From: Loxodes magnus
Taxonomy: Eukaryota > Ciliophora > Karyorelictea > Loxodida > Loxodidae
DNA: 64,000 nucleotides
Assembly (NCBI GenBank): GCA_946699065.1
Contig: CAMPDV010000521.1
Span: 1 to 64,000 of the forward strand
Direction: 5' to 3'
Each line of letters begins with the position of its first letter. Within the stretch, counting starts at the first letter, position 1. The position numbers were made by a program, and so were the translations under genes. Positions 12,605 to 23,250 of the stretch are shown one piece after another. Below the pieces are notes generated by a model. The model did no database searches. It was given only the letters and a program-made list of their open reading frames with translations, and was not told where the DNA came from.

Positions 12605-13110
12605 GTAACTTGCTATTTGACTTAATTAAATTTTACGATTAAAGATATAAGATATTGGTTATGCATTTAAATGAATGTTGAATGGTAATAATGTTTTTTG
12701 TTATATGAAGTATTTGCTTTATTTATTAAAAGGTTGTATATTCTTAAATATTATTGGTTTAATAAAAAAGGTTGAGTAATATAGGTTATTGAAATTAGTG
12801 AGGTATGCGATTTAAAGTGGTAATATTTAAAATATTAAAAATATAATTTTGTTAAATGAAGACGTATAATAAATTAAAGTTTAATTTTATTCTATAAAAT
12901 TTTATAGATTTATTTTTAGATTTTGTAAAAATTTCAAGTTGAGTATAAATTTTCATTTTTTTTGTGGAGTAGTTAAAATTTTATTTATACATGCTAAGTT
13001 AGTTTATAATCTTGATTATAAATAAAAAATTTTAATTAAGTATTTTATTTATTTTTTATGATTGATATTTAATATTGATTATTATTAATTATTAATAATA
13101 ATTATTATAT
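12605..13110. other. AT-rich spacer downstream of the WD40 gene
   Basis: Contains only weak homology to the sequence after the second WD40 gene for the first 60 bases or so (a shared 3' UTR). Nothing else recognised. Confidence 0.4.
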
Positions 13111-13111
13111 A

Positions 13112-13617
13112 TTATTTTTTAAAACTGCCATAGTTGTTCGAAGGTGAACAACAAAGTCATCTTCATCAGAGGTTGGGGAAGTTAAATACCCATAATCGAC
13201 TTTATGTCTTCCTCTGCTTTGGTTTGACCTCGAGACATAAGATTCTTAGACCTTCGACACTGGCTTGGCTTGGCTTCGTTTATTTTTAATTCTGGAACGA
13301 AAAAGAAATAATATTGCGAGCTTCATCAGAGGTGGGGAATTTAAGTACCCATAATTGACACATGTCGTCCTCTGCTTTGGTGATGCAATGAGATGCAACC
13401 CTGCCATGTCCTTGAACCTCCGACAAGTATTAAAGATTACGAGTATTCTAAAATTATATCAGTATTGAACATTTTTATCAGTACTGAATAATTATACCAG
13501 TATTGAACAAGGTTTATCAGTATCTGATAATTTTATCAGTAACAAACATTCTTGTCAGTATGAAACATTTTTTTAAAGAGCTGCGCACCAACGAGAGTGC
13601 TACGCGCTCTATAACCA
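13112..13617 (+). repeat. Long inverted repeat, left member
   Basis: About 0.5 kb that reappears inverted at 34625-35120 with about nine tenths identity. From the outer end it holds a hairpin (GTTGTTC/GAACAAC, 13133-13152), two related ~60-bp blocks (13160-13225 and 13321-13385, each with CATCAGAGG and CCTCTGCTTTGG), then six CAGTA-containing 19-bp repeats and a GC-rich inner end (GAGAGTGCTACGCGCTC). The layout recalls Tetrahymena Tlr elements, whose long inverted ends contain 19-bp repeats. Confidence 0.85.
13457..13575 (+). repeat. Six tandem 19-bp repeats (left)
   Basis: The CAG of each unit falls at 13460, 13479, 13498, 13518, 13537 and 13556, so spacing is 19, 19, 20, 19 and 19. Units follow TATCAGTA-TGAA-ATTTT. 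The same spacing, mirrored, is present in the right member. Confidence 0.9.
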
Positions 13618-13647
13618 AATTTCTTTATTTATTATTTATAAAATAAA

Positions 13648-14438
13648 ATGGCTCCTAAGAAATAATTGACCAAAAACTAACAGGAAATCGAACAATAAAA
13701 CTCTCTAATCGAAATATACTCCCTAGAAGCGGAAAACAAAAAATGCAACAATCACTTCTAGACTTGATTTAACAATTAGATTCTCTAACTTTTACTGTGC
13801 AATAATTACAAAACGAAAATTAATGGTTAAAAACGGAAATAAGCACTAAAATCTTGATGTTGCAAGGTAATTAAAAACTGGAAAAAATGGAGCAAAAAAT
13901 AGTAGAAATTAATAAATCATACAATTTTAATCTTAATAATAATCCTATGGTAATAGAAGGATAAAATTTAAATTCTTTTTCGGATCGGAAAAAAATTATC
14001 AATTTTTTAAAATTCCAAAAATGCTAAAAATGCTTAAAAATAGGACATAACTCGAAATATCTTAAAAAGATGTTTTTATTGCTAAAAGGTTGGACACATC
14101 TTTAGAAGATGCTGGTATTTTCAGAAGAAGCAAGAATCTAATACTTGAAAGATATGAAATAATATAACAAAATTATACTGTTCTCCAGAAGGAAGAATTT
14201 ACATGAAAAATTATACGGTGGAGATTAATTACTATTGGATATAGTAAATGCTCAAAAAAGAAGGACGAGGAAGATGTTGGGACCTAATTGAGATCGAAGA
14301 AAACTTCTTAAGATCAAGAAAGGTTAAATCTGTACAACACGATATGTAATAGAAGAAGCAAGCTCTGAAGAAGACCTGAACGATTCATTTACATCTTTAA
14401 ACTCATAAACTAATTAGTGGCAAACCAAATAAAGGTGA
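13648..14438 (+). pseudogene. MxPKK coiled-coil/zinc-knuckle protein, copy b
   Basis: Starts MAPKKQLTKNQQEIEQQNSL just inside the left inverted repeat. After about 30 residues a one-base slip in an A-run near 13740 moves the frame; the following frame gives a clear coiled coil (LDSLTFTVQQLQNENQWLK) and a zinc knuckle CQKCLKIGHNSKYL in which the fourth ligand (Cys) is missing. The tail is basic, then acidic (EEASSEEDLNDSF), ending at TGA 14436. One internal TGA falls at a Trp-like position (GPNWDRRK). The frameshift and lost ligand suggest an inactive copy. Role inferred as nucleic-acid binding. Confidence 0.6.
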
Positions 14439-14444
14439 AGTCAC

Positions 14445-14770
14445 TTTAATAAATTATGCTATGTTATGTTTATGAATGGTTAATTTTTAATTTATTTTTA
14501 TAACATGATTGATTTATTTCCTTCTTTTATATTTTAGTATCTGAGGATTTTTTTTGTTTGATTTTATTTAGAAGCGGTATGATTTTTTACTTTTTTCAAT
14601 GATATTTTTGAATTTTTAAATTAAAATATTTTATCTTTAAACAAAACATAATTAGAATATAAATTAAGATATTAATTACAACATAATTTCCCAAAAATAG
14701 CCTTAAAAGCAGACTAAGTAAGTTTAAAATAAGATTATAATATTTACTATTTTTAATAATAATAATATAC
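14445..14770. other. AT-rich spacer
   Basis: Separates two convergent MxPKK genes. Nothing recognised. Confidence 0.4.
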
Positions 14771-14776
14771 TAAATT

Positions 14777-15558
14777 AAAGTTTTCCTATCTAAGGAGGAT
14801 TTTACCCTTCAATATATACCTCCATAGTTCGTTCTTTTAGGTTTAAAATAAAAGTTCGGGAATCCTAAATTTTTTGGAGTTTTGACACTCCCTTGAAAAA
14901 ACCTCCTTCTAAATAGTCTTCAATGTCTAAATAAATCATTGACAGTTCTCTCCAAATCTCTTCACTGTTTCTTCGCTGCTTATCCAAATATATCTTGCAT
15001 CTCTAATATATGTGGAATCTTAATTTGCACAGGTAGTACAGCTTGACGATCCTTCTGGGAGGAGTTATCTCTATGGGTTTTATGTAATCTAGTTTCATTT
15101 TATTTTCAGCTAAAGTTAAATTCTTTTTTCTCCCAAAATTTTCATTTCGATTTCCTGTTTCACTAATCTTTCTTCATTTTTTTAACTTATCTATAATAAT
15201 TTTTGGTTTTCTTTCTTTAATATTTCAACTTCTTCTTATATGTTACGAATAGATTTCACTATTATTAGCTATTCATCATTTTTCTATTTCTACATTATTT
15301 TTTAGTTACCACTTTCTCGTAGTTGTTTGATCATGGCTATGGGAGTAAAAAGTCTCGCTTGCTTTAGTCAATTTCTGTTGATTTAATTTTTTATTCAATT
15401 TAAGATTATCTTTATTTTTCTAAATATTGGGGTTAAAGAGCCTAAGAAAATTATTATGTTATTAAAGAAGATGTGGTAGAAGAAGAATTAGCAGTCTCTG
15501 GTTTTCTTTCCTTTTTCTATGGAGCTGGAAAAAAACCCTTCTTGGGAGCTTGTGCCAT
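14777..15558 (-). pseudogene. MxPKK coiled-coil/zinc-knuckle protein, copy c
   Basis: Starts MAQAPKKGFFPAPQKKERKP. The product then moves through two frame changes: a Gln/Ser-rich segment, a coiled coil (EEVEILKKENQKLLQ), then LYYLCKLRFHIYQRC, a zinc knuckle (C-x2-C-x4-H-x4-C) whose first Cys has become Tyr (TGC to TAC). It ends with an acidic/aromatic segment and a short basic tail; no TGA closes the frame and a TAA may be the stop. Same architecture as the other MxPKK genes but strongly diverged in sequence. The frameshifts and lost ligand make it a probable pseudogene. Confidence 0.55.
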
Positions 15559-15857
15559 TTAATTTGAAAAATGGATTAGATAGGTAAATTGAAATGAATT
15601 ATGAATGATATTTTGATATTAGTATAATTATATTGGAGTAAAATATTTATGACTATAGTAATAAAAACTAGTATTTAAATTTTGGATATGGCTACATATT
15701 ATAGTATTTACTATTATATTCTGTTTCAACTATGGTAATAAATAGCGTATTTATGATTTGATTGTTGTTAGTTACTAATAAAGACTAATTTAGATACCTT
15801 AAAGGAAAAATGTAAATATTATGTATTTGATTAATAATTTATAATATATTTACTAAG

Positions 15858-17926
15858 TTATCAGCTTATAGTTTTAAAGTTTATTTTAAGTTTTGTAAAT
15901 TTTGCTTATTAGCTAGTATTTCTTCAATACTATCATTATAATGGATTTAATTAATTATTATATTTAATTGATTAGTTATAGAATTAAAGTCACTTTTCTT
16001 TACTCAAAAGTATTTTCTCAATAACTTATAAAGTAAGAGTTAATCAAATAGGCTAATATAGCTAAAATATTTTCTTAAGTTTAAAGAAATTATTCATGTT
16101 CTTACCTTTTAATTAGATATTAAATAGTAAGATAATTACAGTTTAATGGTGAAAACATATCTGTTTGCTATTCAAATTACCTTTATTTATTTAGTCCATG
16201 AAAATGTTAAATTTTTCAATCCATTATCTCCTTTTTGTTATCTTATGTTAGTATACAATATTTTCTTTATCTCATTAAATTTATTTTTGATACTTTTTTA
16301 ATTCATTTCTTAAACGTTTCTTTTAAGTATTAGCAACATATCCACAACTTAATTTAACTTCTTATTTTTCCTATATCATTATCTACCTTAACCAGCTTCA
16401 AAGAATATGTAGCTCATTGTGAAGCTTTTCCAATATTTTTCCAATTTTCAGTTTTTAGTAATATAACCTTCTTACTTATGATCTATATCTGCTATTTTAA
16501 CAATTAATAGATATCATCTAGTATTCTTTCCTAAACAATTCTTATGCTAATTATGCTATTAGTCCCTTAAAAAATAGTCTTAAACTTTCTTTTGTAGTAA
16601 TCTAGGTTGGATCTTATGCTGAATTATTGCATTATAGTTTTAATTAATAGCTACTATCCTACTGGATTTAGTTTATTTGCTACAAATTATGTATATGTGC
16701 ATTAAATCTCATACTATACTTATAAACTTAAATTGCTTTTAATTAGGCTTTCATAGAAACCGATTCATTATTCCTCAAGTAGGCGCATATACATTAAGTA
16801 AGATTCATACAAATTACAACCCTTCCAGTATTTCATTTTATTCCATTTACTTCATACTCTCTCCATATCAATTCTTCTTTAATATATAAAGCCACTCCTT
16901 TACTAAGTCTAGTTCCATTATTCCTTTATTTCAAGCATATCTTTAATTCAATCTATAAACACTTCTTGAGTCACCATAATATATCTTTTTCAAGCATTCA
17001 TTTACATAACTCTTCTTTATTCGACTTTATTCCTCTTATATTATCAGTTCTTATGTTTAATTAATTTCAAATATTCAAATTTTCTTTATCTTCATTGTTT
17101 GATTCTTTAGTATCATCAATTTAGCTTAGTCTTTTTCAAAACTAAATTACTCTAATGTTTGTATTTATGTTCAGGTTTTATGTATCCTATCTTTTCTCAT
17201 ATTATTTCTTGTTTATTATTCAAAGTAATTGCCTCAGTTATCAAAATAGCTAGTTTATTATTGAACCTTATTTTTTCAAAAGGTTCAATTCCATTTTTTC
17301 TCTCATGATGTTAAACTTTGGCTTTTTCATATGACTAAATAGCAGAAATCATTTTATCTCAGCATTTATTCAGTTAAATAATCTTTTATTATTCTATCAA
17401 TTGTTGCCTATCTCACGTATAATTATTTAAGCAATTTTATACTTTAGAATCCAAGTTTTTGCATGCTATTCTTCTTTATAATTTCTTTAACATTTCTTTA
17501 GTTTTTCTATTTTTATTTATATATCTTTTATTTCAGTTTGTTATTTCTTCTTACATATTCTACCACTTTTTTTGATATTCCAATATAATTGATTATTAGC
17601 TTGATTTATTTTTATCTTCTATATTACTTAGTACTGTGTCTTATTTTTTGACAGTTTGCATATCCTCATATTACCAATTAATTTAACTTTACAAGTAATC
17701 TTTTTTCTTCTAGCCAAGTAGGAATACTTTCTGGATAAGTGTTTTCTGTTAATTCTGGGTACATAATAGTTCTATCATCAAGTCCTATTGTTCCTTTTAT
17801 TTTAAGCAAAACTGTTTTTTTTATATTTCCGAAGTCTTTTAACTATTTTTATGTTTGAGCTAATCAGTTATCTAAACCTAAAGAGTATTTTATTAGTTCA
17901 TCATATTTTCCTTGCTTTTTCTCCAT
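15858..17926 (-). pseudogene. LINE ORF1 plus APE endonuclease remnant (family C), copy 1
   Basis: From an ATG at 17926 the minus strand encodes a Lys/Gln-rich protein beginning MEKKQGKYDELIKYSLGL and containing KGTIGLDDRTIMYPELTEN. From about 17060 it gives an apurinic-type endonuclease N-terminus (NIRGIKSNKEEL-type, then GVALYIKEELIW). Several frameshifts are present and no reverse transcriptase follows before the element edge at 15858. The related copy near 59.5 kb keeps LEKDIDIMVTKK in frame. Such endonucleases nick target DNA for LINE insertion; this copy is incomplete. Confidence 0.6.
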
Positions 17927-18000
17927 TCTAAAAACTTAATTTGGATGTTACTGAGTAGTTCTTACTGGTTTATCATATTAATCTCGATAGTTTATTATAT

Positions 18001-18752
18001 AAAAAAATGGTCCCGAAAAAGTAATCACCTATCTAGCAAAGCTCAAAATTATTACTTAATTGATCTGGAATTTCTCTTAAGCAAGAACCAAAAGCTATAA
18101 TATTCGTTTTAAGAGCTACAGAGAAATATAATAGTCCTATAGGAAAGCATCACTGGAATTCACATCAATAGCAAGGACATCAAATAGCAACTTAACCTTA
18201 TTCCATCGACTGAGCAAATTAATTAGAGAATTTAAGCGACCGAAGCAAAATTAGAGTTTTTTTAGATAATATAATCAGCAAATTTGTGAAAAATGGATTT
18301 CTTAAATCATGCAAAATCAAGGAAAGGATCCGAATGGACATAGAGGCGAAAGACTCATAGTATTTATTATCAGGAAAAGAAAAATGCTGATACTGTAAAA
18401 TATGGGACACAAAATAAGAGACTGTTGGTAGTTATTAAAAAAACAAGAATACAAAAGTCAAAAATAATGGTATAATTTAAAAAAGTTGTGAAACACGCAA
18501 GATGGCAGAATATTCAGAAAAAATGATTGTAAATCATTTAGAATGACCCTTAAATTCAAGCGGCTGTAAGTAGTTTCAACAGAAGTTGGTTAACATTCGA
18601 CATAGAAGAGATACTGAGAAAGAAAAGATTCAGATTTGTCAAGAGACATGATAACGAAGATCGGAACAAATTTAAAGTAGAAAGTGAATTTTATTAAGCT
18701 AAAACAAAAATTTATTTGTGACAAAACTAATAATGTTGAAGTCAAGATAATC
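18001..18752 (+). mobile_element. MxPKK insertion in repeat copy 1
   Basis: 752 bp present here and in copy 3 (757 bp) but absent from copies 2 and 4, which have the uninterrupted sequence at 30990 and 60904. The insertion is bounded by TATTATAT on both sides (17993-18000 and 18753-18760), an 8-bp target duplication. It carries a single gene and little else. Confidence 0.75.
18007..18690 (+). pseudogene. MxPKK coiled-coil/zinc-knuckle protein, copy d
   Basis: Starts MVPKKQSPIQQSSK six bases inside the insertion. After a frame slip it reads LEFLLSKNQKLQ and a helical region; then KCWYCK (Trp as TGA) begins a zinc knuckle that is completed in the next frame as MGHKIRDCW, followed by a basic tail. 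At least two frame changes. The paralogue at 45793 keeps the knuckle in one frame but has Gln for the His ligand. Neither copy is intact. Confidence 0.55.
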
Positions 18753-18760
18753 TATTATAT

Positions 18761-19314
18761 TATCTTATCTTATGATTGAGTTTTTATCAGGAGCATAGGT
18801 GTTATAATGGCTTGGCTTTATTATTGATAATACAAGGGACATTTTTAAATATATATAGTAGTTAGTTTAAATGATTAAAGGAAATAATATTAGACTTGAA
18901 GATGTTGTCTTTATGATAGTAGTGATGACTTAATTAGTATTTAGATATAGGTATAGCTTAAGTATTATTTGATTATAGTTTTGATTTGATTAGATAAATA
19001 ATAGAGTAATCTAAGTAGTACTTGTATAATTTGAATATATGGATGTATTTAAAGATAGTTTTTTTGACTGTGTTGAATATGTTTTGGTATTCTATAAGTT
19101 GTATGTTTGTATCTGAATAATGATAATATTTGAATAATAGGTTTTTAAAGATGTTTAAAATAAAATTTGATTCTTTATTTATTTCGGACGCTTTTAATAT
19201 TTTAATAAGTAGTAGCATATTTAACTAATTATAGATCTTTAAACTACTTCTTTACATATTAAATTATATTTATTATAAATACTATTAATAATATAGATAT
19301 TATTATTAAGTTTA
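18761..19314. other. Conserved AT-rich stretch between MxPKK site and RING-kelch 3' end
   Basis: Present in all four repeat copies with modest divergence and no frameshift-tolerant protein signal; probably 3' UTR of the RING-kelch gene plus the upstream region of the minus-strand LINE ORF1. Nothing more specific seen. Confidence 0.45.
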
Positions 19315-20709
19315 TCAGTTATGACTTCTAATACTTCTATAACTCAATTTTTCTAAATCAATTCTCATTATTGAAAATCTTAGCGCTTCTACAGCAAAAG
19401 CATATCCATAGTTATTTCTTATTTTCATCTCCGTTAAAGCTGCAACATCTTTAAAAATTTAACTTTATTGTCATTATTATTTGCTTCTTTTATATATTCT
19501 TCTTGAAAATTCTTTCGTATAATAATTTTTCATACCTCCACATATGACAAAAGGCTCTAAAGAAACTATAGGATAAAATACAGCTTCAGGAAGATTCAAA
19601 TTTTACTTACTTCATCTATCATTCTATATGTTATATTTTCATATATCTTTTAAAGTTTATCCTTTCTAATTTACACCTCCAAAAGAATAAATATTTTATT
19701 CATCTTTATCTACTACTAAAGTTTAACCTGCTATTTAAAATGAAAACTAGGAACAGTTTTATCATTTACTTTAGTTTCCTATTTTTAACTTTTCTACTGA
19801 TTATAAAACCTTATTATTATCAGTTAACCCTCCAACCACATAAACATATTTTTAAGCAGCTGCTATTCCAAAGGCACATCTTCCCTCATTTAGATCACTA
19901 AATTTTATTCTATTACCTTCATAATCAAATTATCAAGTTTCTTTTATTCCTTTATTTTAATTTCTGTTATATCCTCCAATTAAATATAACTTATTTTAAT
20001 ATTCTATACTTTTATTGCCATCAGGAATTATAATTTAAACTTAGACTTATCGTAATTACTCTGTTTAAATATTAAATAAACTTAATTTTTAAATATCTCA
20101 ATTAAAAAAGTGAATATAGTTAGATTATATAAAGTGTTAGCTTAGTTTATGTTAATTAGTCTAAATAATATTTGGTTACTTAGTATTGTGTTATAGTTTT
20201 TATCTTATTAGATTGTAAGTTAATTTAGACTTTAGTATTGTAGGTGGTTATGAGTTATATTAGAGTATAGTTGGTTTTAGTGATTAGTAGAATTAGATAA
20301 TATTTGAGTGTTATTTTTGGTAGATAAATGTTGGTTAATGATTGATGATGATATTAGTTAGTGGTATTATGAGAGTATTACTAATGTTTGATTATTTGGT
20401 TGTAATGGTTTTAGATTTTTCCATAATTTACCTCCTTATCTCTTTTAATTTCTATCTAGCATCTTAAATCTTTTATATGTATTATTAGTTTTAAAATATC
20501 ATTCTTATTAAATCACTTTCTTAAGGTAAATCATCAAATCTAAAATGGAATCCTTTTTAACAAATAGGACATTACATTATGCCTTATAATCAGTACTCAG
20601 TATTCAAACACAAACCACAGTAAATATGTCCACAAGGTAAGACAGTTGGAAGAGCATTAGTTAAGTTGTAATCTTCTAAGCAGATTAAGCATTTTGGTAA
20701 CGCTTACAT
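19315..20709 (-). CDS. RING-kelch protein, copy 1
   Basis: 464 residues plus stop, no frameshift. Residues 7-50 form a C3HC4 RING finger (C7, C10, C26, H28, C31, C34, C47, C50), the usual E2-binding domain of ubiquitin ligases. Residues 97-200 are a low-complexity Ile/Asn/Gln/Thr linker whose coding strand is almost free of G. From about 237 kelch repeats follow (YLIGGYN, YVYVVGGL, IYSFGGV, FVICGG), expected to form a substrate-binding propeller. Trp codons 40, 204, 259, 316, 357, 366 and 413 are all TGA; the final TGA is followed by several TAA. Divergent from the CCHC gene starting ~390 bp away. Function as an E3 is inferred from architecture. Confidence 0.9.
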
Positions 20710-20739
20710 TTTTATTATTATTTAGACTACAAAAGCTAT
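20157..20739. repeat. ~580-bp invariant core shared by four copies
   Basis: From the linker through the RING start codon and about 30 bp of leader I see no difference between the four copies by eye, including third codon positions, whereas the kelch half and the facing gene differ at roughly one site in ten. Confidence 0.8.
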
Positions 20740-21096
20740 AAAGGTAATTTATAACAGTTACCATCAAAAATTAGTATATAAATATCTATTATTACATTAT
20801 TACTTTATTTACTTAAATACTACAATATTAAACTATTATATCAAGTAGCAATCTCACATTCTGCATGCCACCAGACTTGGATAGAGATTGCTAGGTAAAT
20901 TTAACAAAGGCATGAAAGAGCTTTACAAAATATCTTTGATATTATTTTTAAGTAAAACGTCTCTATCGCAAAATATTATAACTACTAGAAGTAATGCAGA
21001 AAAAAAAGGATAGAAATTTAAAATCTAAGCGACCTATCAAAAAAGTAGGTAATTTAGAACATCATATCAAATCTCAGCTCTGTGCAAATCATTATA
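20710..21096. promoter_or_regulatory. Divergent intergenic region, probable bidirectional promoter
   Basis: Separates head-to-head RING-kelch and CCHC ORF1 genes in all four copies (also 32920-33318, 48507-48900 and 62834-63221). It holds a short GC-richer segment with imperfect symmetry around 20848-20895 (AGCAATCTC ... GAGATTGCT). That it is a promoter is inferred from position only. Confidence 0.4.
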
Positions 21097-23250
21097 ATAG
21101 AAGAAGAAAAGAACGAGCAAATACCATAAAATGAGGAGGAAAATACACAGCTCAAAACTGCTAAAAGAGTAGGAGTTACCTGTTTCAATAAATGTTTATA
21201 AGAAAATTTCTACAACCAAAGACTCAGTCCAGCAGAAATGCAAGAAAATGAAATCGTTCAAGCATTTCTCAAGATATCTGAAATAAGAATATGGTAAAAA
21301 TATTGAGAGTATGAAAATCTTTCAGACACTAATAATTTTTATAGAATTCAAAAATAAGGAAACACTCACACAATTCGGAAATAATTAAACATAGAATATT
21401 AGAAATGTTGTAATACCAACAGAACAAAGAAATAAAGAGGAATTCTACAACATTAAGAACTACCCGATTCACTGAACATTTAACATGTATTCAAGTTTAA
21501 GCCAGGTAGAAACCCATCTATATCAGTACAGAAAAATAATATGTACACAGAGATCGGAACCGTTAAAGGTTCAACGTGAGCCAATGGGAAAATGAAAAAT
21601 TATTTAGAATTGAAAGAGATCAAAGTTGATGAAAGTTTACTAGATAATCAAGACGAAGGAGATATAAGCACTTACTTGAGTTATCCATCAATTTGAAAAT
21701 GTATGAACTGTAACCGAAAAAGGCTCAGCTCAAATTAATGCTTAAGAAAAAAGCTATATGGGAAGCAATTAAAAATGCTAAGGAAGTAAAAATCAGGTTG
21801 ATACATTCAGAAATCAGGAATAAAATGCCTTACTATAAAGAGAAACAGATCATGAAGGAAAAGAAGGTGAAGAAAACTGAAGAGGATTAACTTTCAAATA
21901 GAATATCACTTTTTATTTCTAGTAAAGACAACAAGTTTAAGACATACTAAAATTACTTTAAAAGCGATCGACTAAAATAGATACTTAACTTCAAAATTAA
22001 ATAAATAAAACTGAGGCAAAACTATCAATGTCACAAAAAACAGAAAGTAAAATAGGAAATATGGAAAAAAAACTGAAAAAACTAGAAAACAGTGACAGAA
22101 AGGAAGTATGCATAAATACAGCACTGTCTCAAAAAATATAGAAAAAAATATATAAGATGATAGTATTGAGTAAAAAAATTGAAGAAAAAAGTACAGGAAA
22201 AATAATAAACATTAGAACGATTTGGTTTTCACACTTTAAAGAAGAGGAGGCTAAAAATGCAGGGTAGGAAGATCAAGAAAAATAGGAAGTACAAAGAAAT
22301 ATTAAATAATAAAATAGACAAAATTAAACATAGGCACAGCAAATTTCAGAGGAATAAAATCAAACAAGGAAGAATTAAACAAGTTTATGTGTAAAGGAAG
22401 ATAGAAATTATGGCAATTTAAGATATATTTGCGGATCAAACTGATGAAATACCTTATTTATACAGATTCAGAGCAATAATAAAATTGAGCAAAAAACACT
22501 ACAAAAGAGTAGCATTTTATATAAACGATGGAACTACCAGTAGAACCAAAGTATTGAATATAACGGATCTCAATCAAGCAGAATTATTTTAGAGAGGAAG
22601 ATTAAATGGTTTAACACTTGATGATCATGATCGGCTGGTATTGAAAAACGTATACAACATCCGACTCTGATTAGCTAATACCCTTTTATGAAAGTCTTTA
22701 ATATTAAAAACAAGCAGCAAATAGATAAATTTTAATTTTAGGGAATTTTAATGAGCATAATAATGCAGGTTAATACTTATTTAACTTGATAAAAGATTAT
22801 ATTTTAGATCGTAAAGATCCAAATCAAGATTCAAACTTCATCACAACTTAAGGAAAAGGAAAATTCAAAATAGAATACTTCTAAACGAAACAGTATATAT
22901 TTCCTAACATTATCAGCACAAAATTCTATCAATAGAGACCAATAGGAGATTATTAGTCAGACAAAATAAAGATAAAAATTACGAAAGAATATCGAAAAAG
23001 CCTATAAATTAAAAGGATAAACTTTCAAAAATTAAAGCAGAAAAGATTCTGGAGAGATTCAAAGAATGATTCGAGTAAATGGATCTTAGTGAATTCGAAA
23101 ATTTTGATAGCGAAGCATAATATGAAAAATGATCTGAATATATCAAAAAATCTACCAAAGCGATATGTGGCTTTGTAACAAATTAAATGAGAAAATACTA
23201 ATATACAGCAGAAATAATAAAACTAAGAAAAGACTTATAATAGCAGGCGG
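21097..23250 (+). pseudogene. LINE-type CCHC ORF1 and APE endonuclease (family D), copy 1
   Basis: ORF1: the expected ATG is ATA. Frames give VGVTCFNKCLQENFYNQRL, then (with TGA as Trp) an RNA-binding-like segment (YPIHWTFNMYSS), then a zinc knuckle KCMNCNRKRLSSNQC with Leu at the His position. ORF2 begins near 22330 with NFRGIKSNKEELNKF, DIFADQTDEIP, KRVAFYINDG and ILILGNFNEHNN (usual GDFN, Asp changed to Asn), then FKIEYFQTKQY: an APE endonuclease. No reverse transcriptase is recognisable after about 23100. Several frameshifts. The order matches LINEs whose ORF1 has a CCHC knuckle. Confidence 0.65.

Noticed and set aside
13160..13385. Hammerhead ribozymes in the inverted repeat (CTGATGA on the minus strand, twice)
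   Set aside because: The required GAAA after stem II and a suitable stem III were not found.
17912..18100. Short standard-code frames such as this and those at 18219-18410, 18973-19218, 23947-24180, 41835-42044, 46155-46349, 47278-47466, 49002-49277, 49569-49808, 59679-59876 and 61605-61793
   Set aside because: They are shadows on the other strand or in another frame of the MxPKK, RING-kelch or LINE genes described, or chance AT-rich frames.
19315..20709. RING-kelch genes as pseudogenes because of internal TGA
   Set aside because: All four are exactly 1395 bp with no frameshift, and every internal TGA is at a Trp position, several with TGG in a sister copy.
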